From Algoriphagus locisalis (GTDB taxonomy: Bacteria > Bacteroidota > Bacteroidia > Cytophagales > Cyclobacteriaceae): DNA of 64,000 nt. The translations under genes were made by a program, and so were the position numbers. The stretch spans positions 353,625 through 417,624 of the forward strand of contig NZ_FPBF01000001.1 of NCBI RefSeq assembly GCF_900116615.1, read 5' to 3'. The stretch's first letter is position 1; each line of letters begins with the position of its first letter. Below the pieces are notes generated by a model. It did no database searches, had not been told where the DNA came from, and saw nothing but the letters and a program-made list of their open reading frames with translations. Of the stretch, positions 8,085 to 17,661 are shown in pieces.

Positions 8085-9275
8085 TTGAAAAACATTCTAT
8101 TCATCACCTGGGACTCTGACAAGACTAATTACCTGGAAAATTTATTTTTCCCGATTTTTTCTGGATTACAGGAAAGAGGAGTAGCCAAAGTATCAGTGCT
8201 TCAATTCTCCTGGGCAGACCCCAAAGAAGTACGCAGAATAAATGAATTGGCTGAGGCGGTAAATATTCGTTATTCTCATATACCTATCTCTACCCATATT
8301 CCAACCAGTGTAGCCAGCCTTTATGCGATCATTGGTAACAGAAAGAAGGTTTTGAATAGCATAAAATCCGATCAAATCAACACAGTGATCCCTAGGAGCA
8401 CCATGCCAGCTTTTTTACTGTTAAGTATCTATAAGCAAGTGAGGGAATTGGGTTGCGAGCTTATCTTTGATGCGGATGGATTGCCTATTCAGGAGCGTTT
8501 GGATCAGGGGGGGCTGAAAGAGGGTTCTATTATGCATAGGATTTTGTCAGGTGTAGAGCGTAAAATGCTGATAAATGCTGATAAAGTTATTACCAGAACT
8601 CAGCGATCAATCGACTGGCATCTAAACAACCTACCCCATCTCAATGGAGGTAAATTTTTCCTGGTAGGGAATGGGAGGGATTCAAAAACTTTCTACTTTG
8701 ACAAAGCTGCCAGGGAGGAGGTCAGAAAGAAATTAACCCTAACAGATGATGAACTGCTTATTGTGCATTCTGGAAGTTTGGGACCTGCATATTCTATTGA
8801 GCTCTTGTTTAATATTTTGAAAGGATTTCAGTCAGCAGGACTTTCCTTTAGAATGATCTTCCTGTGTAGAGACTCGGTATATTTGAATGGAAAGGTTCCT
8901 GAAGAATTATCCCATCTGGTTCAATTATGTAAGGTTCCATTCTTAGAAATTCCATCCTATCTCTCCGCAGCTGATCTGGGGATAAGTTTAAGAACTACCG
9001 TTCCAAGCGTAAGAGGAATTTTGCCGATCAAGGTGGGAGAATACCTAATGTGTGGTCTGCCAACTTTAATTTCCTCCGGAATTGGAGATTTGGATTCTAT
9101 TCTAGGCCAAAGTGATGCTTGTTTTTTTCTTAAGCATAGCAACTTTTCCATAGAGGCAATACTCAATTGGAGTCTTGGAGTGAAATACAAGGATAGAATT
9201 GGTATTCAGAACTTGGGGCAGGAGTTATTTTCTTTAGAAACAACACTTGATTCCTATGAGGAGGCCGTAAAATGA
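8085..9275 (+). CDS. Glycosyltransferase, GT4-like
   Basis: The 396-aa cytoplasmic GT-B enzyme of the polysaccharide cluster. It opens with KNILFITWDSDKTNYLENLF, has the interdomain link FFLVGNGRDSKTF (about residues 198-210) typical of GT4 proteins, then the C-terminal domain LIVHSGSLGPAYSIELLFN and the donor site SAADLGISLR...LPIKVGEYLMCGLPTLIS (about 305-350) with the conserved E. The start is TTG immediately after a repeat tract; the reading frame and the KNILFITW opening support it. Its last four bases overlap the start of the polymerase-like gene, implying translational coupling. Sugar specificity unknown. Confidence 0.85.
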   Translation: MKNILFITWDSDKTNYLENLFFPIFSGLQERGVAKVSVLQFSWADPKEVRRINELAEAVNIRYSHIPISTHIPTSVASLYAIIGNRKKVLNSIKSDQINTVIPRSTMPAFLLLSIYKQVRELGCELIFDADGLPIQERLDQGGLKEGSIMHRILSGVERKMLINADKVITRTQRSIDWHLNNLPHLNGGKFFLVGNGRDSKTFYFDKAAREEVRKKLTLTDDELLIVHSGSLGPAYSIELLFNILKGFQSAGLSFRMIFLCRDSVYLNGKVPEELSHLVQLCKVPFLEIPSYLSAADLGISLRTTVPSVRGILPIKVGEYLMCGLPTLISSGIGDLDSILGQSDACFFLKHSNFSIEAILNWSLGVKYKDRIGIQNLGQELFSLETTLDSYEEAVK

Positions 9276-10459
9276 ACTTGGTAATCTTAGACTATTTTAT
9301 TTTTGGATGTAGCAATTTGCTGGTTCTGAGTTTTTTGATTTTTAGGTATAAGCAAAAGATTTATAGTAAGTTAGAGGTGTTATTGGTAGTGCTGCTTTGG
9401 TTAGTTCATTTTACTTTTTCACTTGTCTTTGCCTTATATATCCTGAGAAATGGAGGAGACTCTTACCGATACTGGACTGTCACTGCTGACTCTTCCCAAT
9501 ATGCCAGCACCTGGATGGAGCATTTCGGTGTAAACACCTTTTTTATACAATGGTTGAATTACCTGCCTTATAAGGCCTTAGGCTTGAGTTATTTATCAGG
9601 ATCTGTACTATATGCTATGATTTCCTATGCGGGGCTACTTCTACTATTTGAGGGAATCAGATATTTGATCAGTTTATACAAGGATTCCCTCGCTTATTCC
9701 CAACTGCTTTATTTGCCCCTCTTTTTGCCGGGTTTACATTTTTGGACCGCAGGAGTTTCCAAGGAGTCCTTGCTTTTTTTTGGGCTCGGGTTGATGTTCT
9801 ACGCTTTTTCAGTCAAAAAGAACCAGCCTTTTTTGGTCCTAACCGGATGGATGACCTGCTTATTGGTTCGCCCCTTTATTGGGTTCATGTTTTTACCAAT
9901 TTTAGCCTATTACCTTTTTCTCTTCCTAAAAAAACGATCGTTTGTTATAAGGTTTAGAGTGATAGTGATCATGGCTTTAGTTCTTTTCAAAGCTGTTCAG
10001 CATTTTGTTTCCTACTTACATCTGGAGGATTTTACCTGGCAGAAGCTAAGAAATCTTAGTGATTCCCAGCTTCGCTTTTTGACTGAATACAATGCCAATA
10101 CAGAACTTCCGATGGGAGGTATGAATACAATGGAAAGGTGGTTTGCAGTTACTTTTAGACCATTAATTTGGGAAAGCTGGGATTTCCTGTCTTTAGTCTT
10201 TGCCATGGAAAACAGTTTCCTACTTTTGATTTTAATTCTTGGGATAGGATTTAGCTGGAAAAAAGCAGTTCAAATGCCTTTTTCAATTAAATACTACACA
10301 ATAATTGCATTTGCTATGTTTTTGATTTTTACCTTTACTCTGAATAACATGGGGTTGTTTTACAGGATGAAGTCAATTTGGCTTCCATTTGTGCATCTCA
10401 CATTCCTATGGTTAATTTGTAGCTCATCACTCCGGTCGGAAAACACATCAATACAGTAA
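9272..10459 (+). CDS. Wzy-like polysaccharide polymerase, EpsG-like membrane protein
   Basis: The 395-aa protein has about 10 hydrophobic segments and a large loop around residues 65-100 (ILRNGGDSYRYW...). A short motif after the middle helices (LHFWTAGVSKESLLFFGLGL) resembles the conserved GKE/SKE region of Wzy/EpsG-type polymerases. Polymerisation of undecaprenyl-linked repeat units at the periplasmic face is the expected role. It overlaps the upstream glycosyltransferase by 4 bases (ATGA) and is followed 1 base later by the deacetylase. Polymerases diverge fast, so the call rests mostly on topology and context. Confidence 0.65.
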   Translation: MNLVILDYFIFGCSNLLVLSFLIFRYKQKIYSKLEVLLVVLLWLVHFTFSLVFALYILRNGGDSYRYWTVTADSSQYASTWMEHFGVNTFFIQWLNYLPYKALGLSYLSGSVLYAMISYAGLLLLFEGIRYLISLYKDSLAYSQLLYLPLFLPGLHFWTAGVSKESLLFFGLGLMFYAFSVKKNQPFLVLTGWMTCLLVRPFIGFMFLPILAYYLFLFLKKRSFVIRFRVIVIMALVLFKAVQHFVSYLHLEDFTWQKLRNLSDSQLRFLTEYNANTELPMGGMNTMERWFAVTFRPLIWESWDFLSLVFAMENSFLLLILILGIGFSWKKAVQMPFSIKYYTIIAFAMFLIFTFTLNNMGLFYRMKSIWLPFVHLTFLWLICSSSLRSENTSIQ

Positions 10460-10460
10460 T

Positions 10461-11480
10461 TTGTCTAAAGCTTCCATAGTAATTTCCTTAGATTTTGAAC
10501 TACACTGGGGTAGGTTTGATAAATACCGACTTGAAGATTACCAAGGCTATTACAAGACAACTTTAGCGGTTATTCCAAAGATTCTGGATCTTTTTGAAAG
10601 GTATCAGATAAGAGCTACCTGGGCTACAGTAGGCATGCTAATGGCTGAAAATTGGGAGGAATGGAATCATTTTGCACCAAGCAGAAAACCTGATTTTCAT
10701 AAGGAAAAGTACTCCGCTTATACCTGGGGGCAGCAATCTAATTCAGCTTCTCTACCTGGTTTATTTGCCCCTGATCAGGTCAAAATGATCGCTTCCCTTG
10801 CAGGTCAGGAATTGGCTTCGCATACATTTTCACACTTTTATACAGGGGAGAAAGGAAGTTCCCTGGAAGCCTTTGAATCAGATCTATTAGCAGCAAAAGC
10901 AATAGCAAAATCCAAGTTTGGATTAGATGTCCAAAGTTTGGTATTCCCTAGAAATCAATACCATTCACAGGTATTGGAGATTGCTGCTAAAAGTGGTTTT
11001 AAAGCTGCTAGAACCAACCCTTCTGATTGGTTTTGGCAAGAAACTTCCAAAGAGAACCTGCTCAAGAAAGTGTTTAGAACTGGTGATACCCTGTTTCCAA
11101 TGGGGAGTCCGGTGACATTTGACTTAGAAAAATGCACTATAGAGCCTTTAGTTCAAATACCTTCCAGTAGGCTCCTTCGTCCATACCGGGAAAATTCTAT
11201 TTTTAATAAATTGAGAATTGAGCGAATAATATCCGAAATTGATTCTGCTTGTAAACTTAAGAAAGCCTATCATTTGTGGTGGCACCCTCATAATTTTGGT
11301 CATTGCCCAAACGAAAATTTAAATATCTTAGAGGAACTTCTTATTCACATCCATAATGCTGTGGAGGGAGGGGAGTTAGAAAGCCTTTCTATGAGAGATG
11401 TGAGTCAAAGAATGCTGGAAGGATCCCCAGATAGAAAAAAAGAGAAGCAGAAGACAGAAATAATTAAAATTGTTAAATGA
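10461..11480 (+). CDS. Polysaccharide deacetylase (NodB-like)
   Basis: The 339-aa enzyme is a carbohydrate esterase 4-type protein. It has the N-terminal catalytic motif ISLDFELHWG (about residues 8-17; Asp base), TWATVGML, the metal-binding ELASHTFSHFY (HTFSH, about 117-127), a FPRNQ motif and a C-terminal HLWWHPHNFG (about 270) providing the late His. No signal peptide is seen, so it may act on cytoplasmic or lipid-linked intermediates; other such proteins in polysaccharide clusters share this. The TTG start is 1 base after the upstream stop. It overlaps the export lipoprotein by 4 bases. Confidence 0.85.
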   Translation: MSKASIVISLDFELHWGRFDKYRLEDYQGYYKTTLAVIPKILDLFERYQIRATWATVGMLMAENWEEWNHFAPSRKPDFHKEKYSAYTWGQQSNSASLPGLFAPDQVKMIASLAGQELASHTFSHFYTGEKGSSLEAFESDLLAAKAIAKSKFGLDVQSLVFPRNQYHSQVLEIAAKSGFKAARTNPSDWFWQETSKENLLKKVFRTGDTLFPMGSPVTFDLEKCTIEPLVQIPSSRLLRPYRENSIFNKLRIERIISEIDSACKLKKAYHLWWHPHNFGHCPNENLNILEELLIHIHNAVEGGELESLSMRDVSQRMLEGSPDRKKEKQKTEIIKIVK

Positions 11481-12289
11481 AAAAGCTAATTGGCTTTATT
11501 TTGATCTGCTTGTTGTTTACTGCATGCATTAGCAATAAGCGCATCACTTACCTTCAAAACCTGCCAGGGAATCCGGAAATTGGTTTGGATGAATTTATTC
11601 CTTATGCCACTGTAGAATATAAATATGTGCTACAGCCATTTGATGTAGTGGATATAGATTTTGCTTCTTCTGATGAAGAATTGACCAAAGCTTTCGAGTT
11701 TCAGGGGTCTAGATCTATGCGTGGAGGTGGTGGCGGCGGCGGAGTCAGCGATATATTTTACTTCACTGGATACAGCCTGGATCAAGAAGGCTATGTGGAG
11801 CTACCTCAATTGGGTAAAATAAAAATATCCAGCCTTACAGAGGAAGAGGCACAGCAGTTGGTACAGGAAAAGATCAATGCTTTTTTTAAGGAAGAAGTCT
11901 ATGTAAAACTAAGAATCGGTGGTATTCGTTTTACAGCCTTGGGCGAATTTAGCAGTTCTGGAGCACAGGTGATTTTGAAAAATAGAGCTACTATATTCGA
12001 TGCCTTGGCAGTAGCCGGAGAGTCCAATATTTTGGCAAAAAAGAATAAGCTTTTTATTATCCGGCAATACGATGGAGGTACTAAAATACACCAGATCAAT
12101 TTGAATGACCGTCAGTTACTAGCTTCTCCTTTTTATTTTATTCAACCCAATGATATTCTGTATTTGGAACCTATGAATATCCGTCAATTTGGGAATGCAG
12201 ATAACTTGACATCTTCGCTGGGCTTGATAATTTCTGTGACTTCTTCTATCATATTAATCGTTGCATTACTGACTGGAGATAGATTATGA
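11477..12289 (+). CDS. Wza-like polysaccharide export lipoprotein
   Basis: The 270-aa outer-membrane export component has a lipoprotein signal with lipobox LLFTAC (Cys about residue 17). The Poly_export domain (about 50-150) includes YVLQPFDVVDIDF and the EGYVELPQLGKIKI repeat, then a SLBB-like segment (FTALGEFSSSGAQVIL...DALAVAGE). A C-terminal hydrophobic helix (LGLIISVTSSIILIVALLTG) would span the outer membrane as in Wza. Odd: a run of seven Gly (residues about 83-89) inside the first domain, encoded by G-rich codons that could slip. It overlaps both neighbours by 4 bases. Confidence 0.9.
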   Translation: MKKLIGFILICLLFTACISNKRITYLQNLPGNPEIGLDEFIPYATVEYKYVLQPFDVVDIDFASSDEELTKAFEFQGSRSMRGGGGGGGVSDIFYFTGYSLDQEGYVELPQLGKIKISSLTEEEAQQLVQEKINAFFKEEVYVKLRIGGIRFTALGEFSSSGAQVILKNRATIFDALAVAGESNILAKKNKLFIIRQYDGGTKIHQINLNDRQLLASPFYFIQPNDILYLEPMNIRQFGNADNLTSSLGLIISVTSSIILIVALLTGDRL

Positions 12290-14739
12290 TAGATGGAAAA
12301 GTCGATATAACTAAGTTTCAGGATGAGGTCAAGCCTATCGATATCAAGTATTACCTGATCAAATATTCCAGGTACTGGCCGCTCTACGTTACCAGTATAT
12401 TTTTAGGCCTTATCGTCACCTTTCTCTTTCACAGATACTCTGTGGAAGAATACGATGTACAGGGTAGCATTTTGATCAAACAGAATTCCAGTCCTGAAAT
12501 GCGGATTTTGGATAGGTCAAATATATTCTCGGGAGCATATAATCTGGAGAATGATATTTTGATGCTTACCTCCAAAAACCTCGCAGCAGATGCTCTGAGT
12601 AAGCTTCATTTTAATGTGAGCTACTTTGCCTCTACCAATATCAAAGAGGTGGAGCTCTATGACCAATCACCTATCTATGTGGAGGTGGACCCTGCTTTCC
12701 CTCAGATGGAGATGGGAGAGATTACCTTTACCATGCTTTCGGATGAGGAGTTTATTTTGACTCAAGAAGAATCGGGTTTCTTTGACTTTTTGAACGCCAA
12801 AGCAGCTGGTCCCATGGACGAGGCCATCTTAAATAAGCCTTTTAAGTTTGAAGAAGAGATTGTTTCGGATAAAAGTAGTTTCCGGATCCACAAAAAGAAG
12901 AATCTCTCGCCTGGAGATAAGTTATCGTTCATCGTTCATAACCAGATGAATGTAATCGACGACTACTCCAGAGCAATTTCTGTAAAGCCTATTAATTCTT
13001 ATGGGACTGTTCTCCAAGTATCCATGATGACCAAGGTGGTGGAGAAAGGTAGGGATTACGTAAACGCCCTGATGGATTCTTATATAATCTATAATCTCAA
13101 AGAAAAGAATCAGATCACAGAAAACACCCTCAACTTCTTAGATGAGCAGTTGCATATAGTAGAGGATTCACTGAAATCTGCTGAAAGGAAGATCTTAAAC
13201 TTTAAAGTAGAAAATAAATTGCTTGACATCAACTCTGAGTTTGGTGGGGTGTTGAGTAATATGAATAGTCTGGAAGAGCAGGTTCAAAATATAGATTTTC
13301 AGCTGCAATACTATAGATCTCTTCAGACCTACTTAATAGAAAAAGGCAAAGACTATTCGGATATCTTGGCACCTTCCCTTGTAGGAATTGATGATGGTTT
13401 ATTGAATGGTTTGGTAGGTTCTTTAATCGATATCTCTCTGCAGCGACGAAAACTTCTGGCCGTAGTAAATGAAATACACCCGGATGTGATTGAGCTTGAC
13501 GAGCAGATTACCAAGCTGCGGGAGAATATTTTTGAAAACATCAATAATCTCGTTTCAAATACAGAAAACAGAAAAAAGCAAGCCCTTGCAAAGTTAGAAT
13601 TGGAGGATCAGGAGTTTTCAAAATTGCCTAAGGCAGAATCTGATTTTGTATCCCTGAATCGGGAGTTTAAGCTTAGAGAAAATTTATATAACTATTTATT
13701 GGAGAAAAGAGCTGAAGCAGGAATAGCCAGAGCTTCTAATATTTCGGATAATTCAGTCTTGGATTACGCGAGAAGAGGTAGCCTCATTTTTCCTAAAAAA
13801 GCACAAAATTATGGGCTTGCTTTTGGTTTGGGCTTATTCATCCCTTTGGCACTTTTACTCGCATACCATTATTTGAATAATAAAGTAGTAGATCAGGTTC
13901 AGTTGAAAAATGTGCTTAGAATCCCGCTGTTGGGTACTATAGGGTACAGTACAAAAGACACTAATTTGCTGGTACAGGAGCACCCAAAGTCAATGGTCAC
14001 TGAATCATTTAGATCTTTGCGCTCAGCCTTGTTTTATATTTCCAGTGAAAAGAAATGCAAGAGAATACTGGTAACCTCATCAGTATCAGGAGAAGGGAAA
14101 ACCTTTGTAAGTATCAATTTGGCTTCTGCCATTGCGCTTAGCGGCAAAAAAACCATATTACTTGGTCTGGACCTTCGTAGGCCAAAAATCTCCGAATATC
14201 TTGGAGTGGAAAATCAAACTGGTTTGTCTAATTACCTTGTGGGTAAAGCAACGAGGGAAGAGATTGTGGTCCCTACCGTATTTGACAATTTATTTGTTGT
14301 TCCATCCGGGCCTGTGCCTCCCAATCCTGCCGAACTTCTTTTAAAGGATAAAATGAATCAGTTGTTGGAGTCTTTTGAGGAAGAGTTTGATGTGGTAGTG
14401 ATGGATACGCCACCAATCGGATTAGTCTCTGAAACTATGGATTTAATGAGGTTCTCGGATGTGAATTTATATATCGTCCGTCAGGATTACACGCATAAAA
14501 GATACCTCTTGATGATCAATGATTTGTATGCCAACGACCAGGTAGATAATATTTATGCTGTTTTCAATGGCATGAAGGCAGGGCTGGATGTATATGATTT
14601 TGGTGGATACAATTACGGCTATGGTTACAATTACTCTTACATGAGAAAAGATGCTTATACTGGTAGTTATTATGATAAAGAAGATGAGAGGAAATCTCCT
14701 GACTGGTTGAGTAAGCTACTTGCGAAATTTAGAGTATAA
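12286..14739 (+). CDS. Wzc-like polysaccharide co-polymerase with tyrosine kinase domain
   Basis: The 817-aa inner-membrane protein controls chain length and export. The N-terminal Wzz domain has a first membrane helix at about 33-50 (WPLYVTSIFLGLIVTFLF), a long periplasmic coiled-coil region, then a second helix (AFGLGLFIPLALLLAYHYL, about 510-530). The cytoplasmic BY-kinase domain has Walker A (SSVSGEGKTFVSIN), Walker A' (LLGLDLRRPK) and Walker B (VVMDTPP). The C-terminus has ten tyrosines within about 31 residues, the expected autophosphorylation cluster. It overlaps the export lipoprotein gene by 4 bases. Kinase and transmembrane parts are fused in one chain, as in Gram-negative Wzc. Confidence 0.93.
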   Translation: MIDGKVDITKFQDEVKPIDIKYYLIKYSRYWPLYVTSIFLGLIVTFLFHRYSVEEYDVQGSILIKQNSSPEMRILDRSNIFSGAYNLENDILMLTSKNLAADALSKLHFNVSYFASTNIKEVELYDQSPIYVEVDPAFPQMEMGEITFTMLSDEEFILTQEESGFFDFLNAKAAGPMDEAILNKPFKFEEEIVSDKSSFRIHKKKNLSPGDKLSFIVHNQMNVIDDYSRAISVKPINSYGTVLQVSMMTKVVEKGRDYVNALMDSYIIYNLKEKNQITENTLNFLDEQLHIVEDSLKSAERKILNFKVENKLLDINSEFGGVLSNMNSLEEQVQNIDFQLQYYRSLQTYLIEKGKDYSDILAPSLVGIDDGLLNGLVGSLIDISLQRRKLLAVVNEIHPDVIELDEQITKLRENIFENINNLVSNTENRKKQALAKLELEDQEFSKLPKAESDFVSLNREFKLRENLYNYLLEKRAEAGIARASNISDNSVLDYARRGSLIFPKKAQNYGLAFGLGLFIPLALLLAYHYLNNKVVDQVQLKNVLRIPLLGTIGYSTKDTNLLVQEHPKSMVTESFRSLRSALFYISSEKKCKRILVTSSVSGEGKTFVSINLASAIALSGKKTILLGLDLRRPKISEYLGVENQTGLSNYLVGKATREEIVVPTVFDNLFVVPSGPVPPNPAELLLKDKMNQLLESFEEEFDVVVMDTPPIGLVSETMDLMRFSDVNLYIVRQDYTHKRYLLMINDLYANDQVDNIYAVFNGMKAGLDVYDFGGYNYGYGYNYSYMRKDAYTGSYYDKEDERKSPDWLSKLLAKFRV

Positions 14740-14757
14740 CTTTAATTCAAGATTGTT

Positions 14758-15483
14758 TTGAAAACCGCCGCCCTTATTCCAGCCAGATACGCTTCCACCC
14801 GTTTGCCAGCCAAACTTGTCCAGGATCTCGGTGGGAAATCAGTAATCCAACGAACTTATCTGAGCACTTTGGCTACGAATGTGTTTGATGAGGTTTGGGT
14901 GGTGACAGATCATGCGGAAATCCGAAAGCAGATAGAGGAAGTTGGAGGGAACGTTTTCTACAGCGAGACAGCTCATGAAAGTGGCTCAGACCGGATCGCA
15001 GAGGCACTGGGAAAAGTGGATGCTGAAATCATTGTGAATGTGCAGGGGGATGAACCCTTTCAGGATGAAAAGTCACTGAGAGATTTGGTGGAAGTGTTTG
15101 AGGATAAGTCGGTTGAGATAGCATCCTTAAAAACCCTGATTTCTGAGGACGAGGCCCAAAACCCGAATTTTGTAAAGGTCATTACAGACCTGAAAAGCGA
15201 TGCGCTGTATTTTTCCAGATCACCCATTCCCTACAATAGAGACAAAATCCGAGACCTCCAGTATTGGAAGCATGTTGGGATTTATGCGTACAGAAGGGAA
15301 GCATTAACTGCTTATACGGCTCTGGGAAAAAGCGTCTTGGAAAAAGTGGAAATGCTTGAGCAGCTAAGACTATTGGAAAATGGATTTAAAATCAGAATGG
15401 TTTCCACCGTCCACCATGCCGTCGCTATTGATACCCTTGAAGACTTGGAAAGAGCCAGAAGTATCTTGGGATTGAGGAATTAG
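14758..15483 (+). CDS. kdsB: 3-deoxy-manno-octulosonate cytidylyltransferase
   Basis: The 241-aa cytoplasmic enzyme activates Kdo to CMP-Kdo for lipopolysaccharide core or capsule. Family motifs are clear: the N-terminal AALIPARYASTRLPAKLVQDLGGK nucleotide loop, VWVVTDHAEI, SGSDRIAEA, VNVQGDEPF (about residues 96-104), YFSRSPIPYNRD and KHVGIYAYRREAL, and VDTLEDLERA-like end (AIDTLEDLERAR). Length is typical. The TTG start is inferred because KTAALIPARYA is the normal N-terminus. It lies 18 bases after wzc, so it may be co-transcribed, although its main role is housekeeping envelope synthesis. Confidence 0.95.
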   Translation: MKTAALIPARYASTRLPAKLVQDLGGKSVIQRTYLSTLATNVFDEVWVVTDHAEIRKQIEEVGGNVFYSETAHESGSDRIAEALGKVDAEIIVNVQGDEPFQDEKSLRDLVEVFEDKSVEIASLKTLISEDEAQNPNFVKVITDLKSDALYFSRSPIPYNRDKIRDLQYWKHVGIYAYRREALTAYTALGKSVLEKVEMLEQLRLLENGFKIRMVSTVHHAVAIDTLEDLERARSILGLRN

Positions 15484-15892
15484 GATTAAAAGCCATCTGT
15501 TTCCCATCTCATCGCCGCCCTGAATGTTTCCACTGTGCCAGCGTTCGTGTCATCACGAATGGTTTATACCAATGCCGCCCTGAGTGTCTCCACTCAGGTC
15601 AAAATGTCTTTAGACTAACTCCTCCATCAGAACAAGTCATAATGACTACTCCAAAAAAAGGTTTGAGTTAGAGTTTAAATCCAAGTACAGATTGACCGTT
15701 CTCTTTGTCCTTTTATAAGTGGTAAAAGTTTCTTTTTTACTCAAAATTTCATACGAATAGTTCAAATTTATCCAAGTTTTATCCAGAGAAGTTTACTTTA
15801 AATTCATATTATCATTTCATTACAGTTCACTTTGCAGCTTTGAAGCGGGTATCCAAAAGGTTTACTTTGATTCGCTTTAATATGCTGCAACC
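15484..15892. other. Non-coding gap upstream of ECF sigma factor
   Basis: There is no gene here. Two related phrases (ccgccctgaatgtttccact and ccgccctgagtgtctccact) occur at about 15513 and 15576. The second forms a perfect 8-bp hairpin (CCTGAGTG-TCTC-CACTCAGG, 15579-15598) that may end the kdsB transcript, though it lacks a T tract. A smaller TTCGTG/CACGAA hairpin lies at 15544-15559. The right half is A/T-rich and presumably carries the sigma-factor promoter. Confidence 0.55.
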
Positions 15893-16510
15893 TTGGAAAA
15901 ATCAAATCCTATTTCTTTACAACATACCGTAAGAAAAATTTCTCAAGGGGATGAGACTTCCTTTGAGGAACTATTCAGACTTTTTTCCAAAAAGATTTAC
16001 AATGTCTCAAGGAAAATGCGCCTGAGCCATGAAGAGGCAGAGGAAGTTGTGCAGGATGTGTTTTTAAGTATCTGGAAAAACAGGGCTAGTCTCGATCCTG
16101 AACTTTCCATCAACGCCTACATGATAGCCATTATTAGGTCGCTTGTGATCAAGAAAAAAAGGAAAGACGCGCGTTTTATTGCCTTTCAGCAATACCAGAT
16201 TACATTGGTCAACCAGAACTCTACTGATAGCCCTCAGGATGATTTGATTTATTCTGAATTCCACGTCCTGTCCATGGAAATCATAGAAAAATTGCCTCCA
16301 GCCCAGAAACAGGTTTTTAAAATGAAGCATTTGGAGGATAATTCCTTTGAAGAGATAGCGGAGAAATTAAATGTTTCCCAGCGAACTGTGGAAAACCAGG
16401 CTTACCGGGCCACAAAATGGGTTAAGGAAAGACTTTCCATACTGGAAATAGTGTCTGTAAGTAGTTGGTTTTTACAGGTTAAAATTCTTTTTGATTCTAT
16501 TATTAAATGA
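15893..16510 (+). CDS. ECF RNA polymerase sigma factor (Bacteroidota sigma-70 family)
   Basis: The 205-aa sigma factor has region 2 (about residues 20-75: EELFRLFSKKIYNVSRKM...EEAEEVVQDVFLSIWKN) and region 4 (about 140-190: LPPAQKQVFKMKHLEDNSFEEIA...VSQRTVENQAYRATKWVKE, a helix-turn-helix). It has the short linker expected of ECF factors. The start is TTG; the KSNPISLQ opening follows directly. It precedes a FecR anti-sigma gene and a SusC with an N-terminal signalling domain, the standard trans-envelope signalling arrangement, so its likely target is the susCD operon promoter. Confidence 0.92.
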   Translation: MEKSNPISLQHTVRKISQGDETSFEELFRLFSKKIYNVSRKMRLSHEEAEEVVQDVFLSIWKNRASLDPELSINAYMIAIIRSLVIKKKRKDARFIAFQQYQITLVNQNSTDSPQDDLIYSEFHVLSMEIIEKLPPAQKQVFKMKHLEDNSFEEIAEKLNVSQRTVENQAYRATKWVKERLSILEIVSVSSWFLQVKILFDSIIK

Positions 16511-16617
16511 TTGTTAAGAATTATCTATCTCCTTAACAATTATTTTCCAAATTTTTTATTGGTTCAGATGAGTAGTTTTTTCGCTTCGTGGCTATTTATC
16601 ACTGTAACTAGCCAAGA

Positions 16618-17631
16618 ATGGATTTTAAAAATAAGTACAGGGAATTTAGTGAAGGAAAACTCTCCCAATCAGAAGCAAAGGAATTTTTGGAATTTCTGGA
16701 AGGCAAAGAAGCTGAAGACCTCCTTTCCAAAGAGATTTTCCAGCTGTGGTCTGAAACGATCAAATCGGGAGATTTGCCCATAGATACCAATGAACTCTGG
16801 AAAAAGATCAATCATAAAAGAAATAGCTACTCCCTACCTTCTCAGCAGAGTGAGCCAAAAATCGAAAAGACTTACAATCTCAACTGGCTAAGGGCGGCAG
16901 TGGTTTTTCTCGTACTTGGCTTGGCTTCGCTCTTTTATATCCAAAACAGGCAAGAAAAAACCTCCAGCCTTGAGCTTGCAAATGAGGAAACGATGATAAC
17001 CAATTCCAATAATCAAGGCGAGAAAACCAAAGCAACCCTGGAAGACGGGTCGGTGGTTTACCTCAATTCCCAAAGCAGCATTACCTATGCTAAAAACTTT
17101 AAGAATAACCGGGCTATTCAATTAGAGGGAGAGGCATTTTTTGAGGTAGTTAAAGATCCTGATCATCCTTTCGTAGTAGATGCCAAAGGAATAGTAACCA
17201 CAGCCTTAGGGACTTCCTTTAATATTTCAACTTTTAATAAAGATCAAAAAGTGGCAGTAACCTTACTCACAGGGAAGGTAAAGCTAAACCAGTCAGGAAA
17301 GGATGCCTATATAGAGCTCAACCCAGGCGAAGAGTCCCTACTTTCTCCTGACCTGCCTGAGATGGAAAAATATAAGGTAAAGGCAGCAGACAAAATACTG
17401 TGGACTAAAGGAATCCTTCGCTTTGACGAAGCTGATCTTGATGAAATGGTGGAGATACTGCAGCGCTGGTACGGAGTCACTATTAAGATAAATGGACAGC
17501 CACAGGCATTACATGCCTCCGGGGTTTTTGATAATCAGGAGTCTCTCAGAAATGTGTTGAACGTGATGAGCAAAACACTGGAATTTGAATTTGTAATCGA
17601 TGATCAGGAGATAACCCTAAACTTTAACTAA
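16618..17631 (+). CDS. FecR-family anti-sigma factor
   Basis: The 337-aa inner-membrane protein receives the signal from the SusC N-terminal domain and releases the sigma factor. The cytoplasmic part (1-90) is followed by one membrane helix (WLRAAVVFLVLGLASLFYI, about 92-110), then the periplasmic FecR domain (about 135-230; ATLEDGSVVYLNSQSSITY...LEGEAFFEV...VTLLTGKVKL) and a C-terminal DUF4974-like part (GILRFDEADLDEMVEILQRWYGV...). It lies about 107 bases after the sigma factor and is the usual size for the family. Confidence in family is high; the partner SusC is inferred from adjacency. Confidence 0.93.
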   Translation: MDFKNKYREFSEGKLSQSEAKEFLEFLEGKEAEDLLSKEIFQLWSETIKSGDLPIDTNELWKKINHKRNSYSLPSQQSEPKIEKTYNLNWLRAAVVFLVLGLASLFYIQNRQEKTSSLELANEETMITNSNNQGEKTKATLEDGSVVYLNSQSSITYAKNFKNNRAIQLEGEAFFEVVKDPDHPFVVDAKGIVTTALGTSFNISTFNKDQKVAVTLLTGKVKLNQSGKDAYIELNPGEESLLSPDLPEMEKYKVKAADKILWTKGILRFDEADLDEMVEILQRWYGVTIKINGQPQALHASGVFDNQESLRNVLNVMSKTLEFEFVIDDQEITLNFN

Positions 17632-17661
17632 TGCCTATGTAATAGCAAAAAGCAAAAAAAA

